Shown here piece by piece: positions 27,094 through 40,337 of a stretch of 64,000 nt of DNA. The notes under the pieces were generated by a model that worked only from the letters and a program-made list of their open reading frames with translations, ran no database searches and had not been told where the DNA came from. The stretch's first letter is position 1, and each line of letters begins with the position of its first letter. Origin of the DNA: Paenibacillus taichungensis (lineage in GTDB: Bacteria; Bacillota; Bacilli; Paenibacillales; Paenibacillaceae). The translations under genes and the position numbers were made by a program. The stretch spans positions 124,001 through 188,000 of the forward strand of contig NZ_JABMCC010000108.1 in NCBI RefSeq assembly GCF_013359905.1, written 5' to 3'.

Positions 27094-30000
27094 CTATTTA
27101 TGTTGAATTTCGCGCTTGTTCAGCTCTTCCAGCTTGGCGGCCAGTGTTCGGCAGATTTCCTCCAGCGGTCCAGGCTGACAGAGGTCTTTGTGACGGCAAG
27201 CGATATCATGACGTTCCAATTGGCCCCCGATATACGCATTCCACATTTCCGGTTCAATCGGGTCGAACCAGTCCGGAATAATGGTGGAACGGAAGAAGAT
27301 CAGATCCCCCTCGAATCGGGATGGCGTATAGGCCCCCAAGATCCGTACGGAATTTTCATAGGTCTTCCGCAGCTTCATGATCGTATCTTCGTCCAAACTT
27401 GCCAGTGCACTGCCCTCACTGCGCAATATGCGCATAGCCGTTGCCATATCCAGCGGCCCATCCCCAATGCTGTCCGGATCATAACCACCCAGTGCAAGCA
27501 ATGCCGTTAAGGCTTCTTCCTCATCCGGTTCTCCGCGAATCGGCAGATAGTGGCTCGGATACGCATCCAGCATGGCAAGAAACTCCACTTCTTCCCCTTC
27601 CGATTGCAGTTGTACCGCCATAGCCTGGGCTACGTTACCTCCGAGAGACCAGCCCAGCAGACGGTAAGGTCCCTCAGGCTGTACCGAGCGGATATGGCGG
27701 ATGTAGTCTGCTGTCATATCTTCCAGTGTAGACGGAAGTTCCTCGTACTCAGCAATTCCTCTGGCCTGTAACCCATAGAGCGGATATTCCATGCCCAGAT
27801 GTTTCATCAGCCCAGCATAACACCAGCTAAGTCCTCCTGCAGGATGGACACAGAATATAGGCAGATGCTCCCCATGCGTTCTGAGCGGCAACAGCACTTG
27901 AAGCGAGCTTTTTCCGGAATCCGAATCCATCTCCAGTCGCTCCGCTAGTCCCGCTACGGTAGCTGTTTCGAACAAAATGCCGATGCCCGGCTCCCTTCCC
28001 ATCGCTTCACGAATGCGGCTCATCAAGCGAACAGCCAGTAACGAATGGCCACCCAGCTCGAAGAAACTGTCATCAATACTCACACTCCGCATGCCCAATA
28101 CTTCGGCAAACAAATCACAGAGGATCTCCTCCTGCGGGTTGCGAGGCGCTCTGCCACCTGTCGTTAATTGCATTTCCGGTGCGGGTAGTGCCTTGCGATC
28201 GAGCTTTCCATTAGCTGTAAGCGGCAGGCTCTCCATCGCTACAACCGCAGATGGAACCATATAATCCGGAAGTCTGGCAGACGCATGACGACGCAAGGCA
28301 GTCGATTCCGGTATCGTCCCTGTGTCCGAAGCCGGAACGATATAAGCTACAAGACGTTTATCCCCAGGCTGGTCCTCACGGACAATTACAGCAGCCTGGG
28401 CCACGCTTGAATGCCTTGCCAGCACCGCTTCAATCTCGCCAAGCTCAATGCGGAATCCCCGTATTTTCACCTGCTGATCCGCCCGCCCCAAATAATCAAG
28501 CGAGCCATCATGCAAACGCTTCGCCAGATCTCCTGTCCGGTACATACGTGTGCCTGGTGGACCGTATGGATCAGCAACGAATCGCTCAGCTGTAAGATCA
28601 GGTCGATTCCAATAACCACGAGCCAGACCCGCTCCGGCTACATACATCTCTCCGGTTACTCCTGTTGGTACAGGCTCAAGTTGATCATCCAACACATATA
28701 CCCGAAGATCCGGTATGGCGCATCCAATCCAGCTGCTCGCGCCTTCCGTAGAACTGCCTGCATGCAGTTCCTGATAGCTGACATGAACCGTCGTCTCAGT
28801 GATGCCATACATATTGATGAGTCTTGGCGCATCAGCAGCATGACGTTCATACCAATCATCCAAGCGCCCAAGCTCCAGTGCCTCGCCTCCAAAAATGACA
28901 TAACGGAGTGCAAGCTGCTGTCCCCAGGCCGGATTTTCCCTGTCAGCCTGCATGAGTTGGTAGAATGCGGATGGCGTCTGGTTCAATACGGTCACCTTTT
29001 GCTCAGCAAGCAACTGCAGGAACGCTCCAGGTGAACGGCTAATCTCATGAGGAACAACGACTAATCGCCCTCCATGCAGCAGCGGTCCCCAGATTTCCCA
29101 TACGGAGAAGTCAAATGCATAGGAGTGGAACAAGGTCCATACATCACTCGCGTCAAAATGGAACCAGTGCTGCGTGGCATCCAATAAACGGATGACATTG
29201 GAATGCGGAATAACGACCCCTTTAGGCTTGCCTGTCGAACCCGAGGTATAGATCATGTAAGCCGGGTTCAGAGGTGTTACACGCCCATTGCGTTCACTAT
29301 CCGCAGGGTTTCGATCATCCAGCATCTCCAATTGCTGCAAAGTATGCAAATCGTCCATATTAATACACTGAATTTCTGCCACCTGCGGAAGCAAGGTGTA
29401 TACCTCTGTACTCGTTACCATTACTTTCGGTGCTGCATCTGTCAGCATATGTGTCAACCGATCTGCCGGATAATTGGGGTCAAGTGGTAGATAAGCGGCT
29501 CCTGCTTTTAGCACAGCGAGAATGCCCACAACCATTTCAACGGAACGAGGCAAGGCTAGCGCAACCATTTGTTCCGGTGCCACGCCTTGAGCGATCAGTA
29601 ATCTGGCAAGCTGATTGGCTCTTGCATTCAGCTCCCTGTAATTCAAGGTGATATCCTCACAGGTCATGGCAGTCGCTTCCGGATGAGCAGCTGCTTGTAT
29701 CTCAAAGCGCTCGGCTATGGTCAGTTGTGCATCCTCACTCAGCGTAAAGGACCATTCTTTTTCAAGCTGGGCCTGCTCTGTTGGGGTCACGACATGAAAT
29801 CTGCTGATTCGCTCATCCAACTGCTGCACTGCATCTTCAAGCACCTGCATCAATCGGACCACAAGTTCACCTGCAGTAGACTCCCGGAAGAGATCTGCAC
29901 TATATTCCAGCACACCTTCAATTCCGCCTGGAGATCCATTATGCTCACGCTGCTCTGTCAGCTCAAGGGTTAGATCAAATTTGGATGAACCCACACCATG

Positions 30001-33000
30001 CATGCAGGTTTCCGCCGCAATACCCGGTAGATCAAGACGAATATCCGGTGTATTTTGCAGCACAAGCATCACTTGGAACAGCGGATGTTTGGAACGCGAC
30101 CGAGGCGGATTTAATACTTCAACCAACCGTTCAAAGGGCAGATCCTGATGTTCATATGCAGCCAGATCGACTTCCCGCACACGAGCCAGCAGCTCACGGA
30201 ATGTTGGATCACCTGAAGTATCTGTACGCAGCACAAGGGTGTTAATGAACATACCTACGACTTCATCCAGCGCATCATCGCTCCGTCCGGCAATCGGTGT
30301 TCCTATCGCAATATCCGTTCCTGCACCCATTCGGGTAAGCAGCAAGGACAGTGCCGAGTGCAGCACCATGAACAGGCTGACTTTATTCTCACGTGCGATG
30401 ATCATTAATTGCTCATGCAAACGTTGACTGATCGTAAAAGGCACTGACCCACCGCGATAACTGGACACGACTGGACGTGCGTAATCCGTAGGGAATGTAA
30501 CCTGCTCCGGTAAATGGGCCAGCTGGTTGCTCCAGAATTCCATCTGTCTTGCAATCAGACTGTCCTGCTGTTTCTCATTCCCTAGCAATCTCTCCTGCCA
30601 CACCGCATAGTCGGCATATTGAATGCGCAGCGGCTCCCAGGCAGGTGAAGAACCCCGCAAGCGTGATGCATAAGCCACCGACAGATCGCGGATGAGCGGT
30701 GACAATGACCATCCATCCCCGGCAATATGATGCAGCAGCAACAACAGCACATGCTCATCAGCGCCGATTCTGAACAACTCGGCACGAATGCCTGGTTCAG
30801 TGGAAAGCTGGAAACTGTAGCGTGACGCTTCTGTCAGAAGCTCGGGAAGCTCCTGCTCCGTAGCAGCGGTTATATTCAATTTCACTTTGACGTCAGCAGC
30901 ATTCAGAATATGCTGGCTCGCAGAACCCATTTCAGGCGGATACAACGTTCGTAATGTCTCATGACGGTCTACAATATCCTGCAGGGCGTTCTCCAGAGCA
31001 TCCGTATCCAGCTTCCCGGCCAACCGGGCAACCAGCGGAATGTTATACGTCGGATTGGCGCCTTCCAGACAATACATGAACCACAACCTCCGCTGGGCAA
31101 AGGAGAGCGGAAGCTCCCCCTGACGTGAAACAGGCTGAATAACAGGTCTCACCGATTTCGCCTGATCCAATCGTTTGGCTAGGCCTGCTGCGGTTGGAGC
31201 TTCAAATACACTGCCGATCGTTAGATCTGCACCGAATACATCACGGATACGTGCTGTAATTCGTCCAGCCAGCAGGGAGTGCCCACCCAGTTCAAAGAAA
31301 TCATCGTCAATGCCCACACGACCAACACCAAGAATCTCAGCGAACAGACTGCATAGAATTTCTTCTTGTGGCGTGCGCGCCTCCCGTCCATTGGCATTGG
31401 ACAGCAAAGTAGGCACAGGAAGCTGTTTGCGATCGATCTTTTTATTCGGTGTCAACGGCATCTCAGGCAGTAGTGTGAATGCAGCAGGCACCATATAATC
31501 CGGCAACGCATCCGCCACGTAAGCTCTTAGTTCTGCCAGATCCATACGATTCTCGAGTTCAGACTCACCCACTACGTACGCTGCCAATCGCTGGTTTCCC
31601 GGTTGGTCTTCGCGAGCCATGACCGTGACCTGAGCTACGCCAGGATACCTGGAGATTACCGATTCAATCTCGCCCAGTTCTATCCGGAAACCTCTAATTT
31701 TGATCTGATGATCTGCACGACCCAAATAATCGATAGAACCATCCGGCAGCCATTTCGCCAAATCTCCTGTACGGTACATCCGACTGCCTGGCTGACCGAA
31801 GGGATTGGCTACAAAGCGTTCTGCAGTCAGATCAGGCCTGCCCAAATACCCGCGCGCAAGCCCTTCGCCTGCGATATAGAGTTCCCCTACTACACCCGAG
31901 GGTACTGGCTTTAAGCCTTGATCCAGCACATATAGCTGCGTGTTGCGAACCGGACCACCAATCGACGGTTTCCCCATTTCCCCTGTGTCGAACGAGGCAG
32001 CTGTGGAATAAATGGTTGTCTCGGTTGGGCCGTACTGGTTATTAACGTGACACCCCAGTTCCTGCAAAGAAAGCTTCAGTTCCTCCGTCAGCGCCTCTCC
32101 TCCAGTAATCAAGGTTAGCCCATCGAATCGCCCTGGCCGGCTCGTCACCAAAGACTGCCATAACGTAGGCGTAGCCTGCATGATGGTGGTTCCCAGCTCT
32201 CTCATCTTCCCAGCCAGAGCTACCGGATCAAGAATCGTCTCTTTGTGTGCAATATCCAGCCGGGCACCCGTCGTAAGCGGCAGAAATACTTCCAGTACGG
32301 ATATGTCAAAAGCAATCGTAGTCACCGACAGCCAGTGGTCCTGCGGACCAACCTGTAGTCTCGTCTTCATATCCTCAAGCAGATTCGCCAGCCCCAGATG
32401 GGTTACGGCTACGCCCTTGGGCTTACCTGTGGAGCCTGAAGTGTAGATAATATACGAAGGATTGTGCAGAGAAGCTGTACTTGTCAGATCATCACCTTCG
32501 GGATTACTTCCAGGCCGGCGACTCACTGCCATAGCAGTATTTGGTTCATCCATGACCATCATCGGTACACTGGATGTTGTCGGCAGACTGGAAACATGGT
32601 CCATCACCGTCACCACACAAGCAGGCTTGGCATCCTCTAACATGTAGATCAGACGCTCTTCGGGATAGTCAGGGTCAAGCGGCAGATAGGCGGCCCCCGT
32701 TTTGTGGACAGCCACAATGGCGATGACCACTTCGAGCGAACGAGGCAGAGCAATAGCCACCCGCTGTTCCGGTCCTGCCTGATATCGTTGTATCAATTCA
32801 TGAGCCAACTGATTCGCTCGTTCATTCAACTCCGCATATGTCAGGGACTCCCCTTCGAATGTCAGCGCCGTTGCAGAAGGTGTGCGGCGGACCTGCTGTT
32901 CAAACAGTGCTGCTGAATTGCTATCGGCCGTCACCCATCCCGTTCCATTCCATGTCACCAATACTTGTTCACGTTCGGCAGGGAGCAGCAATTCCAGTCG

Positions 33001-34332
33001 TCCCACCGTCTCCGTCTCCATGCCTTCCTGCATTACCAAGTTCAGCAGCTGCATATAACGAAGCTGATGGTTCTGCAGTTCGGAATCATTGTAGATAGAC
33101 GGATTCGCATCAAAATCAATACTCAGCCCATGACCATGCCCTTGGTCCACCACATGAATGGACAGATCGTCTACCGGGCCCGTGGACAGGTTGTGAATCA
33201 TGCCGCGCTGCCCTGCAAAGTTTAATTCATGGTGGAATGGCATGACATTAATCATGGGTCCGAACAGGCGACGATTCTCTCCAAGCAGCTTCAGATCACG
33301 CCGCAGATCCTGGTGGCGATAGCGTTGATGCTTGCGTACCGCCCGTATCTCCTGGACAATCTGTTTCAGCAACTCTGACACGGTCAGATTTGACTCTACG
33401 TTGAGACGCAGCGGAAGTACATTCATGACCATACCCGGAACCCGCAAGGATGTTGATCCCAATCGGCACATCACGGGCAGGGCCAGCACAACATCGGTCG
33501 CCCCTGTCATGCGGTGTACGTAAATGGCTGTTGCCGCTACAAACAAATCCGGCCAGGTCACACCGAACCTTGCCGCTGCCGCCTGCATTTGCTCGCGCTG
33601 CGGCTGTGTAAGCAGACCACTCTGTCTCAGGAAGTAGGTAGAGGTTCGCGGAGCCCGTTCACCCAGACTGATAACATCCGGTTCATCAGCATATCGATCC
33701 ATCCAGAACTGACGATCCTGTTCTTTATCCACGGAGCCAAGATAAGCCTCGTCTTCCTGAAGTACAGCCGTCAATGAGCCAAACGACGCCCCCTGCTGGA
33801 CTTGATCTACACCTTCTCCTCTTACCCTTGCAGAGTATAGGCTCGCCACCCTGCGGGTAATCAGCGAAACACCGTATCCGTCAATCGCGATATGATGGAT
33901 GCGCTGGTACCAGTAATAACAATCATGGCTCAGCTGGAACAATGCCTCCGTAAAGAGTGGACCTGTCGCCAGATTGACGGGATTGGCCAGATCCTTTTTC
34001 ATCCAGTTTAGTGCTGCTGTGTGGGGCTCCGATTCCCCCCTCACGTCGATGACATGAAATGTCCAATGATTCGGGTTGGTGTTCAACAACTGCCATGGAC
34101 CTTGTTCATTTTCGCCATAAACCATATTCAGCGACTCTGCTTCCGAAACGGTCTGTCGCACACTTTCTTCGAAGCGTCCTTTGTCTACGCTACCCTCGAT
34201 GACCACATACTCGGCTGTATTGTACATCGGATTGTCCGGATTCAACTGCTGAGCGAACCAGATGCCGGACTGTGCAGAGGACAGGGGCCAAGCCGTGTCC
34301 CGACTGTGCGACGTATGCACGGCCCCGCTCAA
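27094..34332 (-). CDS. dhbF: DhbF-type dimodular NRPS (C-A-T-C-A-T-TE)
   Basis: Joins 2,3-dihydroxybenzoate to two amino acids, then trimerises and cyclises to a catecholate trilactone. 2412 aa. Domains by residue: C1 (HHIAIDG near 148), A1 476-970 ([10 protein letters not shown] near 632), T1 (GGHSL near 1017), C2 (HHIAGDG near 1203), A2 1547-2040, T2 (GGHSL near 2097), TE (GWSLGG near 2229). By-eye specificity codes: A1 DILQIGQIYK, A2 DFWNIGMVHK. A2 matches the Thr code; A1 shares the first four positions with known Gly codes but not all the rest. TTG start overlaps the dhbB stop, with GGAG 7 nt upstream. No epimerase domain. Confidence 0.95.
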   Translation of the reverse strand: MSGAVHTSHSRDTAWPLSSAQSGIWFAQQLNPDNPMYNTAEYVVIEGSVDKGRFEESVRQTVSEAESLNMVYGENEQGPWQLLNTNPNHWTFHVIDVRGESEPHTAALNWMKKDLANPVNLATGPLFTEALFQLSHDCYYWYQRIHHIAIDGYGVSLITRRVASLYSARVRGEGVDQVQQGASFGSLTAVLQEDEAYLGSVDKEQDRQFWMDRYADEPDVISLGERAPRTSTYFLRQSGLLTQPQREQMQAAAARFGVTWPDLFVAATAIYVHRMTGATDVVLALPVMCRLGSTSLRVPGMVMNVLPLRLNVESNLTVSELLKQIVQEIRAVRKHQRYRHQDLRRDLKLLGENRRLFGPMINVMPFHHELNFAGQRGMIHNLSTGPVDDLSIHVVDQGHGHGLSIDFDANPSIYNDSELQNHQLRYMQLLNLVMQEGMETETVGRLELLLPAEREQVLVTWNGTGWVTADSNSAALFEQQVRRTPSATALTFEGESLTYAELNERANQLAHELIQRYQAGPEQRVAIALPRSLEVVIAIVAVHKTGAAYLPLDPDYPEERLIYMLEDAKPACVVTVMDHVSSLPTTSSVPMMVMDEPNTAMAVSRRPGSNPEGDDLTSTASLHNPSYIIYTSGSTGKPKGVAVTHLGLANLLEDMKTRLQVGPQDHWLSVTTIAFDISVLEVFLPLTTGARLDIAHKETILDPVALAGKMRELGTTIMQATPTLWQSLVTSRPGRFDGLTLITGGEALTEELKLSLQELGCHVNNQYGPTETTIYSTAASFDTGEMGKPSIGGPVRNTQLYVLDQGLKPVPSGVVGELYIAGEGLARGYLGRPDLTAERFVANPFGQPGSRMYRTGDLAKWLPDGSIDYLGRADHQIKIRGFRIELGEIESVISRYPGVAQVTVMAREDQPGNQRLAAYVVGESELENRMDLAELRAYVADALPDYMVPAAFTLLPEMPLTPNKKIDRKQLPVPTLLSNANGREARTPQEEILCSLFAEILGVGRVGIDDDFFELGGHSLLAGRITARIRDVFGADLTIGSVFEAPTAAGLAKRLDQAKSVRPVIQPVSRQGELPLSFAQRRLWFMYCLEGANPTYNIPLVARLAGKLDTDALENALQDIVDRHETLRTLYPPEMGSASQHILNAADVKVKLNITAATEQELPELLTEASRYSFQLSTEPGIRAELFRIGADEHVLLLLLHHIAGDGWSLSPLIRDLSVAYASRLRGSSPAWEPLRIQYADYAVWQERLLGNEKQQDSLIARQMEFWSNQLAHLPEQVTFPTDYARPVVSSYRGGSVPFTISQRLHEQLMIIARENKVSLFMVLHSALSLLLTRMGAGTDIAIGTPIAGRSDDALDEVVGMFINTLVLRTDTSGDPTFRELLARVREVDLAAYEHQDLPFERLVEVLNPPRSRSKHPLFQVMLVLQNTPDIRLDLPGIAAETCMHGVGSSKFDLTLELTEQREHNGSPGGIEGVLEYSADLFRESTAGELVVRLMQVLEDAVQQLDERISRFHVVTPTEQAQLEKEWSFTLSEDAQLTIAERFEIQAAAHPEATAMTCEDITLNYRELNARANQLARLLIAQGVAPEQMVALALPRSVEMVVGILAVLKAGAAYLPLDPNYPADRLTHMLTDAAPKVMVTSTEVYTLLPQVAEIQCINMDDLHTLQQLEMLDDRNPADSERNGRVTPLNPAYMIYTSGSTGKPKGVVIPHSNVIRLLDATQHWFHFDASDVWTLFHSYAFDFSVWEIWGPLLHGGRLVVVPHEISRSPGAFLQLLAEQKVTVLNQTPSAFYQLMQADRENPAWGQQLALRYVIFGGEALELGRLDDWYERHAADAPRLINMYGITETTVHVSYQELHAGSSTEGASSWIGCAIPDLRVYVLDDQLEPVPTGVTGEMYVAGAGLARGYWNRPDLTAERFVADPYGPPGTRMYRTGDLAKRLHDGSLDYLGRADQQVKIRGFRIELGEIEAVLARHSSVAQAAVIVREDQPGDKRLVAYIVPASDTGTIPESTALRRHASARLPDYMVPSAVVAMESLPLTANGKLDRKALPAPEMQLTTGGRAPRNPQEEILCDLFAEVLGMRSVSIDDSFFELGGHSLLAVRLMSRIREAMGREPGIGILFETATVAGLAERLEMDSDSGKSSLQVLLPLRTHGEHLPIFCVHPAGGLSWCYAGLMKHLGMEYPLYGLQARGIAEYEELPSTLEDMTADYIRHIRSVQPEGPYRLLGWSLGGNVAQAMAVQLQSEGEEVEFLAMLDAYPSHYLPIRGEPDEEEALTALLALGGYDPDSIGDGPLDMATAMRILRSEGSALASLDEDTIMKLRKTYENSVRILGAYTPSRFEGDLIFFRSTIIPDWFDPIEPEMWNAYIGGQLERHDIACRHKDLCQPGPLEEICRTLAAKLEELNKREIQHK

Positions 34333-35378
34333 AAGTAGTCTCCGTTCGGGAGCACCTTATTTTTGGTCTTATCCAGCAATGCTGCCCATGCAGCCAATGT
34401 AGGCAGCTCCGCCAGATCCACGAACGTTACCCCCGCTCCTTCCACTCGAAAGCGCTCAGCCAGACTCATAATACGAATGGAATCCAGTCCCCACATCTGA
34501 ATCAGATCATCGTGCTCTCCAATGTTGCCAGGCTGCTCCTGGAGCATCTCTCCGACCTGATTTCTCAATGCTTCCAACGTGACTTGTTCAATGCCATGAC
34601 TTCCGTCCTGAATTGGCTCTGCTGCGGATGCCGTTTGCTGCTCAGCCTCCGATACAGCCACCTGAGCAGATGCAGCATAGGAGCGCTCCCCTTGCTCACC
34701 CACTTCGGATTTCAGTGCTCCTTCATTTCCGTCAGCGCCAGAATCATTTAGCGACTCAAGTAAACGTCCGGTTGTCAGTGTTACCGCGCACCTTTCTGCT
34801 GCATACGTCAGGGCCATGCGATGTTTTTCCGCCGAGAAATCAGCTACTGCATCCGCAACCAGGAACGCCTGAATGTCTCTCATAAAGGCTTCACAAGAGG
34901 TCATCAGACATCCGATATGAGCATAAATACCGCAAACGATCAGTTGATCGCGGCCATCCCTCTGCATTAGTTCAAACAGGTCTGTTTTCTGGAAGGCGCT
35001 ATATCGCCATTTGGTCATGAACGTATCTTGCGGAGCGGGTGCGAGCGCATCAATAATTTCTTTTTGCACAGGTCCTCCATCTATTCCCGCACCCCAAAAG
35101 TCCAGCTGTAACCCGCGCTGCTCCGGAGTCTGTCCGCCCGGTTGTGCGGAGTAGACCACCGGAATGCCCAGCTCATGACACTTTGAACGAAGTTGTGAAA
35201 TATGATCGATCAGCTCCACAACAGGGGATTGTCCTGCCGTAAAGGCGTTCATAAAATATTGCTGCATATCATGGATCAGGAGTACCGAGCGCTTCGTATC
35301 CGGTGTCCATGTTACCTTGTTGACAGGAAGCTCCGACTCTACAGGCATTGCATAGGGTTGAATCTTTGGAAGTGCCAT
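34329..35378 (-). CDS. dhbB: Isochorismatase with aryl carrier domain (DhbB)
   Basis: Converts isochorismate to 2,3-dihydro-2,3-dihydroxybenzoate and carries the activated aryl group. 349 aa: isochorismatase domain about 1-210 (LIHDMQQYF with the catalytic Asp, CGIYAHIGC), a low-complexity Ala/Glu/Ser-rich linker about 212-262, and an aryl carrier domain with phosphopantetheine Ser in [10 protein letters not shown] near 305. B. subtilis DhbB is about 310 aa; the extra length is mostly in the linker. ATG 35378 with AGAGGGA upstream. Confidence 0.95.
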   Translation of the reverse strand: MALPKIQPYAMPVESELPVNKVTWTPDTKRSVLLIHDMQQYFMNAFTAGQSPVVELIDHISQLRSKCHELGIPVVYSAQPGGQTPEQRGLQLDFWGAGIDGGPVQKEIIDALAPAPQDTFMTKWRYSAFQKTDLFELMQRDGRDQLIVCGIYAHIGCLMTSCEAFMRDIQAFLVADAVADFSAEKHRMALTYAAERCAVTLTTGRLLESLNDSGADGNEGALKSEVGEQGERSYAASAQVAVSEAEQQTASAAEPIQDGSHGIEQVTLEALRNQVGEMLQEQPGNIGEHDDLIQMWGLDSIRIMSLAERFRVEGAGVTFVDLAELPTLAAWAALLDKTKNKVLPNGDYF

Positions 35379-35456
35379 GAATATCCCTCTTTTCAGCTTT
35401 ATTTATCACAATCATGTTCATCACTGCGCTGTAGTGCTATCTATCAGTCGTTACAA

Positions 35457-37073
35457 TCAGGAGATGGGCTGTTTAGCCGTAATCATCTCACGCAACGCTT
35501 TTTTGCTTACTTTGCCAACTTGAGTTTTGGGAAAAGACTGCACAAACTCAATCCGATCCGGTATTTTATAGTTCGCCAGGCCCCGGTTACGCAGAAAAGA
35601 TTTCACTTCGGCAGCTGACGGAGCTTCACCGCTCGGCACGATAAATGCACAGGAGCGCTCGCCCAGATATTCATCCGGCATGGATACTAATGCCGCATCA
35701 TGTACGGCAGGATGGGCCAGCAGATGATTTTCCACTTCCTCGGCGGCCACTTTGTCGCCGCCACGGTTGATTTGATCCTTCGCCCGTCCTTCCACAACGA
35801 GATATCCATCAGCCGTAAGACTGGCAATATCTCCGGTACGATAGAAACCGTCCGTGGTAAACGATCTGGCATTATGCTCGTCAGCCTTGTAGTAACCTCG
35901 AATCGTATAAGGCCCTCTTGTCAGTAAATGCCCCGATTGTCCTTGTCCCACTTCCATGTCCTCGTCATCCACAATTCGTACTTCATCATACGGAGACATC
36001 GGCTTGCCCTGAGTGTTAACAATCACATGCAACGGATCATCCAGACGGGTGTAGTTCACCAGCCCCTCCGCCATGCCGAACACTTGCTGTAAGGTGCAGC
36101 CTAGGACGGGTTGGACACGTGCAGCCACCTCGGCGCTGAATTTGGCTCCACCAACCTGAAGCACCTCAAGTGAAGGAAGTTTAATCCCCCGGGTAGCCGC
36201 CGCATTCAACCATATAAGTGCAAGTGGTGGTACAAGAGCCGTTATGGTTACCTTATGGCGCATAATGAGTGGAAAAGCTTCATCCGGGCTGGACCCGCGT
36301 GACAGTACAATGGTTCCACCCGCATACAGCGTACCCAGAAAGCCGGGTGAGCTCATGGGATAGTTATGTGCTATAGGCAGAACGGCCAGGTAGACACTAT
36401 CTGGGGTAAGTCCGCAGACTTCCACACTTCTCCGCAAACTGTAGATGTAGTCATCATGAGTGCGGGGAATCATTTTGGACAGCCCGGTACTTCCACCAGA
36501 CAACTGTAGAAAAGCAACATCCGAAGAAACTGGCTCATCCGGCAGTGTGACTGGTGCTGTATAAACATCCTCCAAAGCCGTAAATCGCCCCGCTTCTCCA
36601 GCCACGAATACATGCCGAAGTCCCGGAACCTCTGCCTGAACCTCTTCGGCCAGTGTGCGATAATCAAACCCTCCATCCTGATCAGGTATCACGTATGCTA
36701 CGGCCTCAGAGAAACGGGCAAAATACGTAATCTCACTCTTCCGATGTAAGGGAAGTGCATATACAGGCAGTGCACCAATGCGGAATAAGGCAAAACACAC
36801 CTCGATAAACGCCGTAATATTGGGCAGCTGGATAATAACTCGATCATGCTGTCGTATTCCTTTGGCATATAAGCCAGCGGCCAGACGATCCACCCGATCG
36901 TTCAGCTCCGCATAGGTTAATTGTTGTTCACCACTGATAACGGCTACTCGATTGCCATATCGTTCTGTGCGCTGGCGGAGCATTTCTCCAAACGTAATTC
37001 CTTCCCAGCAGCCTTCCTGACGATAACGTTCGGCAACTTCCTCAGGCCAGGCCTGAAATCCTGACAGCATCAT
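35457..37073 (-). CDS. dhbE: 2,3-dihydroxybenzoate-AMP ligase (DhbE)
   Basis: Stand-alone adenylation enzyme that activates 2,3-dihydroxybenzoate and loads it on DhbB. 538 aa, with [18 protein letters not shown] as A3 core near residue 195, the aryl-acid pocket segment [10 protein letters not shown] near 240, YRTGDIA near 415, and the catalytic Lys in [12 protein letters not shown] near 520. ATG 37073 directly follows the dhbC stop; GGAGG overlaps the end of dhbC. Confidence 0.96.
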   Translation of the reverse strand: MMLSGFQAWPEEVAERYRQEGCWEGITFGEMLRQRTERYGNRVAVISGEQQLTYAELNDRVDRLAAGLYAKGIRQHDRVIIQLPNITAFIEVCFALFRIGALPVYALPLHRKSEITYFARFSEAVAYVIPDQDGGFDYRTLAEEVQAEVPGLRHVFVAGEAGRFTALEDVYTAPVTLPDEPVSSDVAFLQLSGGSTGLSKMIPRTHDDYIYSLRRSVEVCGLTPDSVYLAVLPIAHNYPMSSPGFLGTLYAGGTIVLSRGSSPDEAFPLIMRHKVTITALVPPLALIWLNAAATRGIKLPSLEVLQVGGAKFSAEVAARVQPVLGCTLQQVFGMAEGLVNYTRLDDPLHVIVNTQGKPMSPYDEVRIVDDEDMEVGQGQSGHLLTRGPYTIRGYYKADEHNARSFTTDGFYRTGDIASLTADGYLVVEGRAKDQINRGGDKVAAEEVENHLLAHPAVHDAALVSMPDEYLGERSCAFIVPSGEAPSAAEVKSFLRNRGLANYKIPDRIEFVQSFPKTQVGKVSKKALREMITAKQPIS

Positions 37074-38408
37074 TCATTCCTCCTTCATACTGGACACAGA
37101 TGAATCCAAACCCATGGCGAGCAGCATTGTTCCGAATTTCGCTGAGGTCTCTGCCAGCTCCGCTTCGGCTGTAGAACCTGCCACAATACCCGCGCCAGCG
37201 AACAGTTTAAGCGTATTCCCTTCCACTTCCGCACATCGGATCGTTACAGCCCACTCGCCGTCACCCTCACTGTCACACCAGCCCACCATGCCGGTGAATA
37301 ATCCCCGTTCAAACGGTTCCTGTTCTCGGATGGCTTCCCGAGCGGCCTGTACAGGCGTTCCACAAATTGCTGGTGTAGGGTGGAGAGCAAACGCAAGTTC
37401 CAATGATGATGTGTTCACATTAGCAAGCTCCCCGTGAATTTCCGTAGATAAGTGCCACATGGTTCTTGTTTGGATCAAGGAGGGTTCTGCCGGGACGGAT
37501 AGCTGCTTACACAACGGACGCAGCGCTTCCGCCACAGCCTCAATGACTACTGCATGTTCATGGCGATCTTTGGCGGAAGCCAGCAGTGCTTCTGCACGGC
37601 GACGGTCCTCAGCCGGATCATCACTCCGGGCAGCAGACCCGGCGAGTGGATTGGCTCTCACTTTGGACCCTTTCCGGGTAACCAGCAATTCGGGACTCGC
37701 TCCGATATAAGTCCGATGAGTTTCTTTTTCCGTCTCCACGTCAGCGCGTTTATCCGTTGTTATATTACTTTTTGCTAGAGAGAGTTTCGTCATCGGAACA
37801 GCAAATGTATATCCGTGTGTGTTATCCCTGAACAAATTACGGAGTAACTGATGCGTGTTCACCAACGCCTGTGAAGTCACATGAAGTGTACGGGATAACA
37901 CCACTTTGTGGAGAACGCCTTGATTCAGATCCCTCAAAACGTTGTTTACACTTTGCTGGAATATGGCTCCGGCAGGTTCTTCACGCACCTCACAACCCAC
38001 TGCGGCCGGGCGTTTTTCCACCGCTGCTCTGGAGTCCGGGGATAGGGGTTCAGCCCATTGGATCTTCTCTGGCACGAATAGCTCTGCAGAAGAATGTATC
38101 GGATCGAACGGAATGGCGCCGACCACAATCGGTTTCGTTTGGCCCGAGCGTCTCGCCTTTTCCATCAACTGCTCCATCTGGTTAATGAAAAGCTGCGTTT
38201 CTTCATTCCGCTTTTGTTCAGTAACATTAACCGCGCCCATGGAATCAGTTGTATTCTCTTCCGATACCTCCATGGCAGACCATCGAATCTGTTCCCCTTG
38301 AGCTAACAGGGTATGTTGCGGTGAAGACCAGAAAAAGGACGTCCCCTCCCGATATTGTTCCAGAAGGTGTAAGGCGGAAGTTGCAGCAACCGTACCCGCT
38401 TTTGACAT
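37074..38408 (-). CDS. dhbC: Isochorismate synthase (DhbC)
   Basis: Makes isochorismate from chorismate for siderophore synthesis. I start at ATG 38408 (AAGGAG 9 nt upstream), giving 444 aa; the open frame reaches 38465 but overlaps dhbA. The chorismate-binding core shows [31 protein letters not shown] and [10 protein letters not shown]. It is some 45 residues longer than I recall for B. subtilis DhbC, owing to a Glu/Asn/Thr-rich stretch near residues 45-75 and another near 205-220. Confidence 0.94.
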   Translation of the reverse strand: MSKAGTVAATSALHLLEQYREGTSFFWSSPQHTLLAQGEQIRWSAMEVSEENTTDSMGAVNVTEQKRNEETQLFINQMEQLMEKARRSGQTKPIVVGAIPFDPIHSSAELFVPEKIQWAEPLSPDSRAAVEKRPAAVGCEVREEPAGAIFQQSVNNVLRDLNQGVLHKVVLSRTLHVTSQALVNTHQLLRNLFRDNTHGYTFAVPMTKLSLAKSNITTDKRADVETEKETHRTYIGASPELLVTRKGSKVRANPLAGSAARSDDPAEDRRRAEALLASAKDRHEHAVVIEAVAEALRPLCKQLSVPAEPSLIQTRTMWHLSTEIHGELANVNTSSLELAFALHPTPAICGTPVQAAREAIREQEPFERGLFTGMVGWCDSEGDGEWAVTIRCAEVEGNTLKLFAGAGIVAGSTAEAELAETSAKFGTMLLAMGLDSSVSSMKEE

Positions 38409-38431
38409 GATTATCATCTCCTTATCTTGAT

Positions 38432-39217
38432 TCAGGCACCTAACGTGGCGCCTCCGTCCACACACAAGTTATGCATCGTAATATGTCTAGCCTGATCCGA
38501 TACCAAAAAAAGCACACTATCCGCTATATCCGATGGTAACGCCAGCCTGTTCAGTGGTATGCCCAGTCGGTATGCTTGCTGGGAACCTGCGATAACGGCC
38601 TGTGCTCCCTGCTCATCTGCCCACAATGCACGCTGCATATCGGTATCCGTCGAACCTGGAGATACAATGTTACAGCGGATATGGTCTGAGGCGTATTCAA
38701 GCGCCAAACATTTGGTGAACATGGTTGAAGCCGCTTTGGAGGCCACGTAGGCAGACATGTGCATCCGGGGCACGCCAGAAGCATTTGAACCGACAGTAAC
38801 AATCGCCCCTGATTGACGTTCGGCCATGTAACGCACCACAGCACGTGACATGTAAAATACACCATGTGTATTCACGTCAAAAGTTCTTGTCCACTCTTCA
38901 TCACGGAGCTCACTCACAGCCCCCGTGTATAGTACTCCCGCTGCATTCACCAGAATGCCAATCGGACCTAATATCTCCTCAATACGCTGGATTGCATCTT
39001 CAACGGATTGATGATTAGATATGTCCACAGGAAAGGCTGTTGCCTGATGACCCTGACTATGCAGATCTGTGACCAGTTGATTCAACTGATCCTCTCGTAT
39101 ATCGACAGCTGCAACAATAGCGCCTTGCTCGGCAAGCAATCTCGCCACGGCTTCACCAATGCCTTGTGCAGCACCGGTGACTACGGCTACTTTTCCATCA
39201 ATTCCTGTGTAACTCAC
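38432..39217 (-). CDS. dhbA: 2,3-dihydro-2,3-dihydroxybenzoate dehydrogenase (DhbA)
   Basis: NAD-dependent short-chain dehydrogenase that aromatises the DhbB product to 2,3-dihydroxybenzoate. 261 aa, with TGAAQGIG at the nucleotide site, NAAG near residue 89, catalytic Ser in VGSNASG and YVASK (YxxxK) near 155. GTG start at 39217 with GGGAGG upstream. A 168-nt gap separates it from besA; I found no Fur box in that gap, so it is probably read from the besA promoter. Confidence 0.95.
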   Translation of the reverse strand: MSYTGIDGKVAVVTGAAQGIGEAVARLLAEQGAIVAAVDIREDQLNQLVTDLHSQGHQATAFPVDISNHQSVEDAIQRIEEILGPIGILVNAAGVLYTGAVSELRDEEWTRTFDVNTHGVFYMSRAVVRYMAERQSGAIVTVGSNASGVPRMHMSAYVASKAASTMFTKCLALEYASDHIRCNIVSPGSTDTDMQRALWADEQGAQAVIAGSQQAYRLGIPLNRLALPSDIADSVLFLVSDQARHITMHNLCVDGGATLGA

Positions 39218-39385
39218 TCCCGTTCCTCCCTTGCATCACTGCTCCCTCTCCTGTTTGGAGAGATATGTTATCCTGCTGAATCTGATTGGATCATCCGTAA
39301 ATCCATAACATTTCACTCCACTTGCCTTTCGCCCAATCTCCCATACCGATACCACTAATTGAGAAATACTGTCGCCTCTTCCCTT

Positions 39386-40246
39386 CTACGACTCCGGGCT
39401 GCAGGCAAAACGAATAGCACGACTAATCAGAAATGGCAATACGGATACATGGTTTTCTTCTTCAAACTCGGTATATTTAATGTCCAGACCCGGCTGATTC
39501 AGCGCAGATAACCGTTCTGTAAGACTCGAAGCTTTATCATTGTTGCGGGCAGGATGCGTCTTCTCCTGTTCACCCATGCCAATCCACACATTGACGTTCA
39601 CGGGATGCTCTTCCAGCCGTGCGACAAATTCCTGTTCCTCCTCCAGCATGACGTTCTGGTTCCAGTGAAGGGAAGGGCTACCCGCAATGTAATAGCGAAA
39701 AGCTTCTGGTTTCTTGAACAGCGTATGCAATACGAACAATCCACCAAGGGAATGACCAAAAATAGCCTGTCTGCTCCGGTCAATCCGATACTGCTGTTCC
39801 ATATCCGGCTTCAGCTCTTCTTCGATAAACTGCAAGAATTCATCGGCTCCACCCTGTTTCGGTAAAGGTGTTCCGTCCGAATTCTGGGTATATTCCGTTG
39901 TGGCCTGCGGTGTAAAGTCATAGTAACGGTGCGGCGAAAAAGGGCCCGCCGTTGGATACCCAATGCCAACAACAATGGCCGGAAGTGCTCCTGTCTTCTC
40001 CGGTCTGCGGCCCTGTACACGAACAGCTTCGACCATCGTGCCAAACACCGAGTTGGCATCCAGCAGATAGATCACCGGATACCCCGAAGGCGGTGGCGCT
40101 TCTGCCGGTTGGAATACCATGATCTGATAGGCATGATTGCCGTGGCGTGATTTCATCGTCCATTGTTCGGCGCGTGGAATCTGTACGGTACTGCGTGCGA
40201 TATGTTCAAGGGTGCCAGATGCGGATTGATTGGGCTGAAACGTCAT
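39386..40246 (-). CDS. besA: Siderophore trilactone esterase (BesA-like)
   Basis: Alpha/beta hydrolase of the esterase D type that opens the ferric trilactone to free iron. ATG 40246 with GAGGAGGA 10 nt upstream gives 286 aa; the longer frame to 40312 lacks a site. Nucleophile Ser in FGHSLGG near residue 152, YLLDAN near 52 and C-terminal His in ENHVS. First gene of the dhb operon, as besA is in B. subtilis; about 250 bp behind the Fur box. Confidence 0.9.
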   Translation of the reverse strand: MTFQPNQSASGTLEHIARSTVQIPRAEQWTMKSRHGNHAYQIMVFQPAEAPPPSGYPVIYLLDANSVFGTMVEAVRVQGRRPEKTGALPAIVVGIGYPTAGPFSPHRYYDFTPQATTEYTQNSDGTPLPKQGGADEFLQFIEEELKPDMEQQYRIDRSRQAIFGHSLGGLFVLHTLFKKPEAFRYYIAGSPSLHWNQNVMLEEEQEFVARLEEHPVNVNVWIGMGEQEKTHPARNNDKASSLTERLSALNQPGLDIKYTEFEEENHVSVLPFLISRAIRFACSPES

Positions 40247-40337
40247 TACGGATGGTTCCTCCTCGTTGTTCTGCGTATATAAGTTGAATATTGAATTACA
40301 CATACACTCCACCGTCAGAATAACCTTCCAATCGCTG

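Noticed and set aside
28411..29034. Long plus-strand open frame (207 codons) inside dhbF
   Set aside because: It lies wholly opposite the A2 region of dhbF, has no recognisable domain and no ribosome site; an antisense shadow of a GC-balanced gene.
31270..31300. Repeated T-domain and A-domain coding segments in dhbF taken as DNA repeats
   Set aside because: They reflect homologous NRPS modules ([15 protein letters not shown]), not a separate repeat element.
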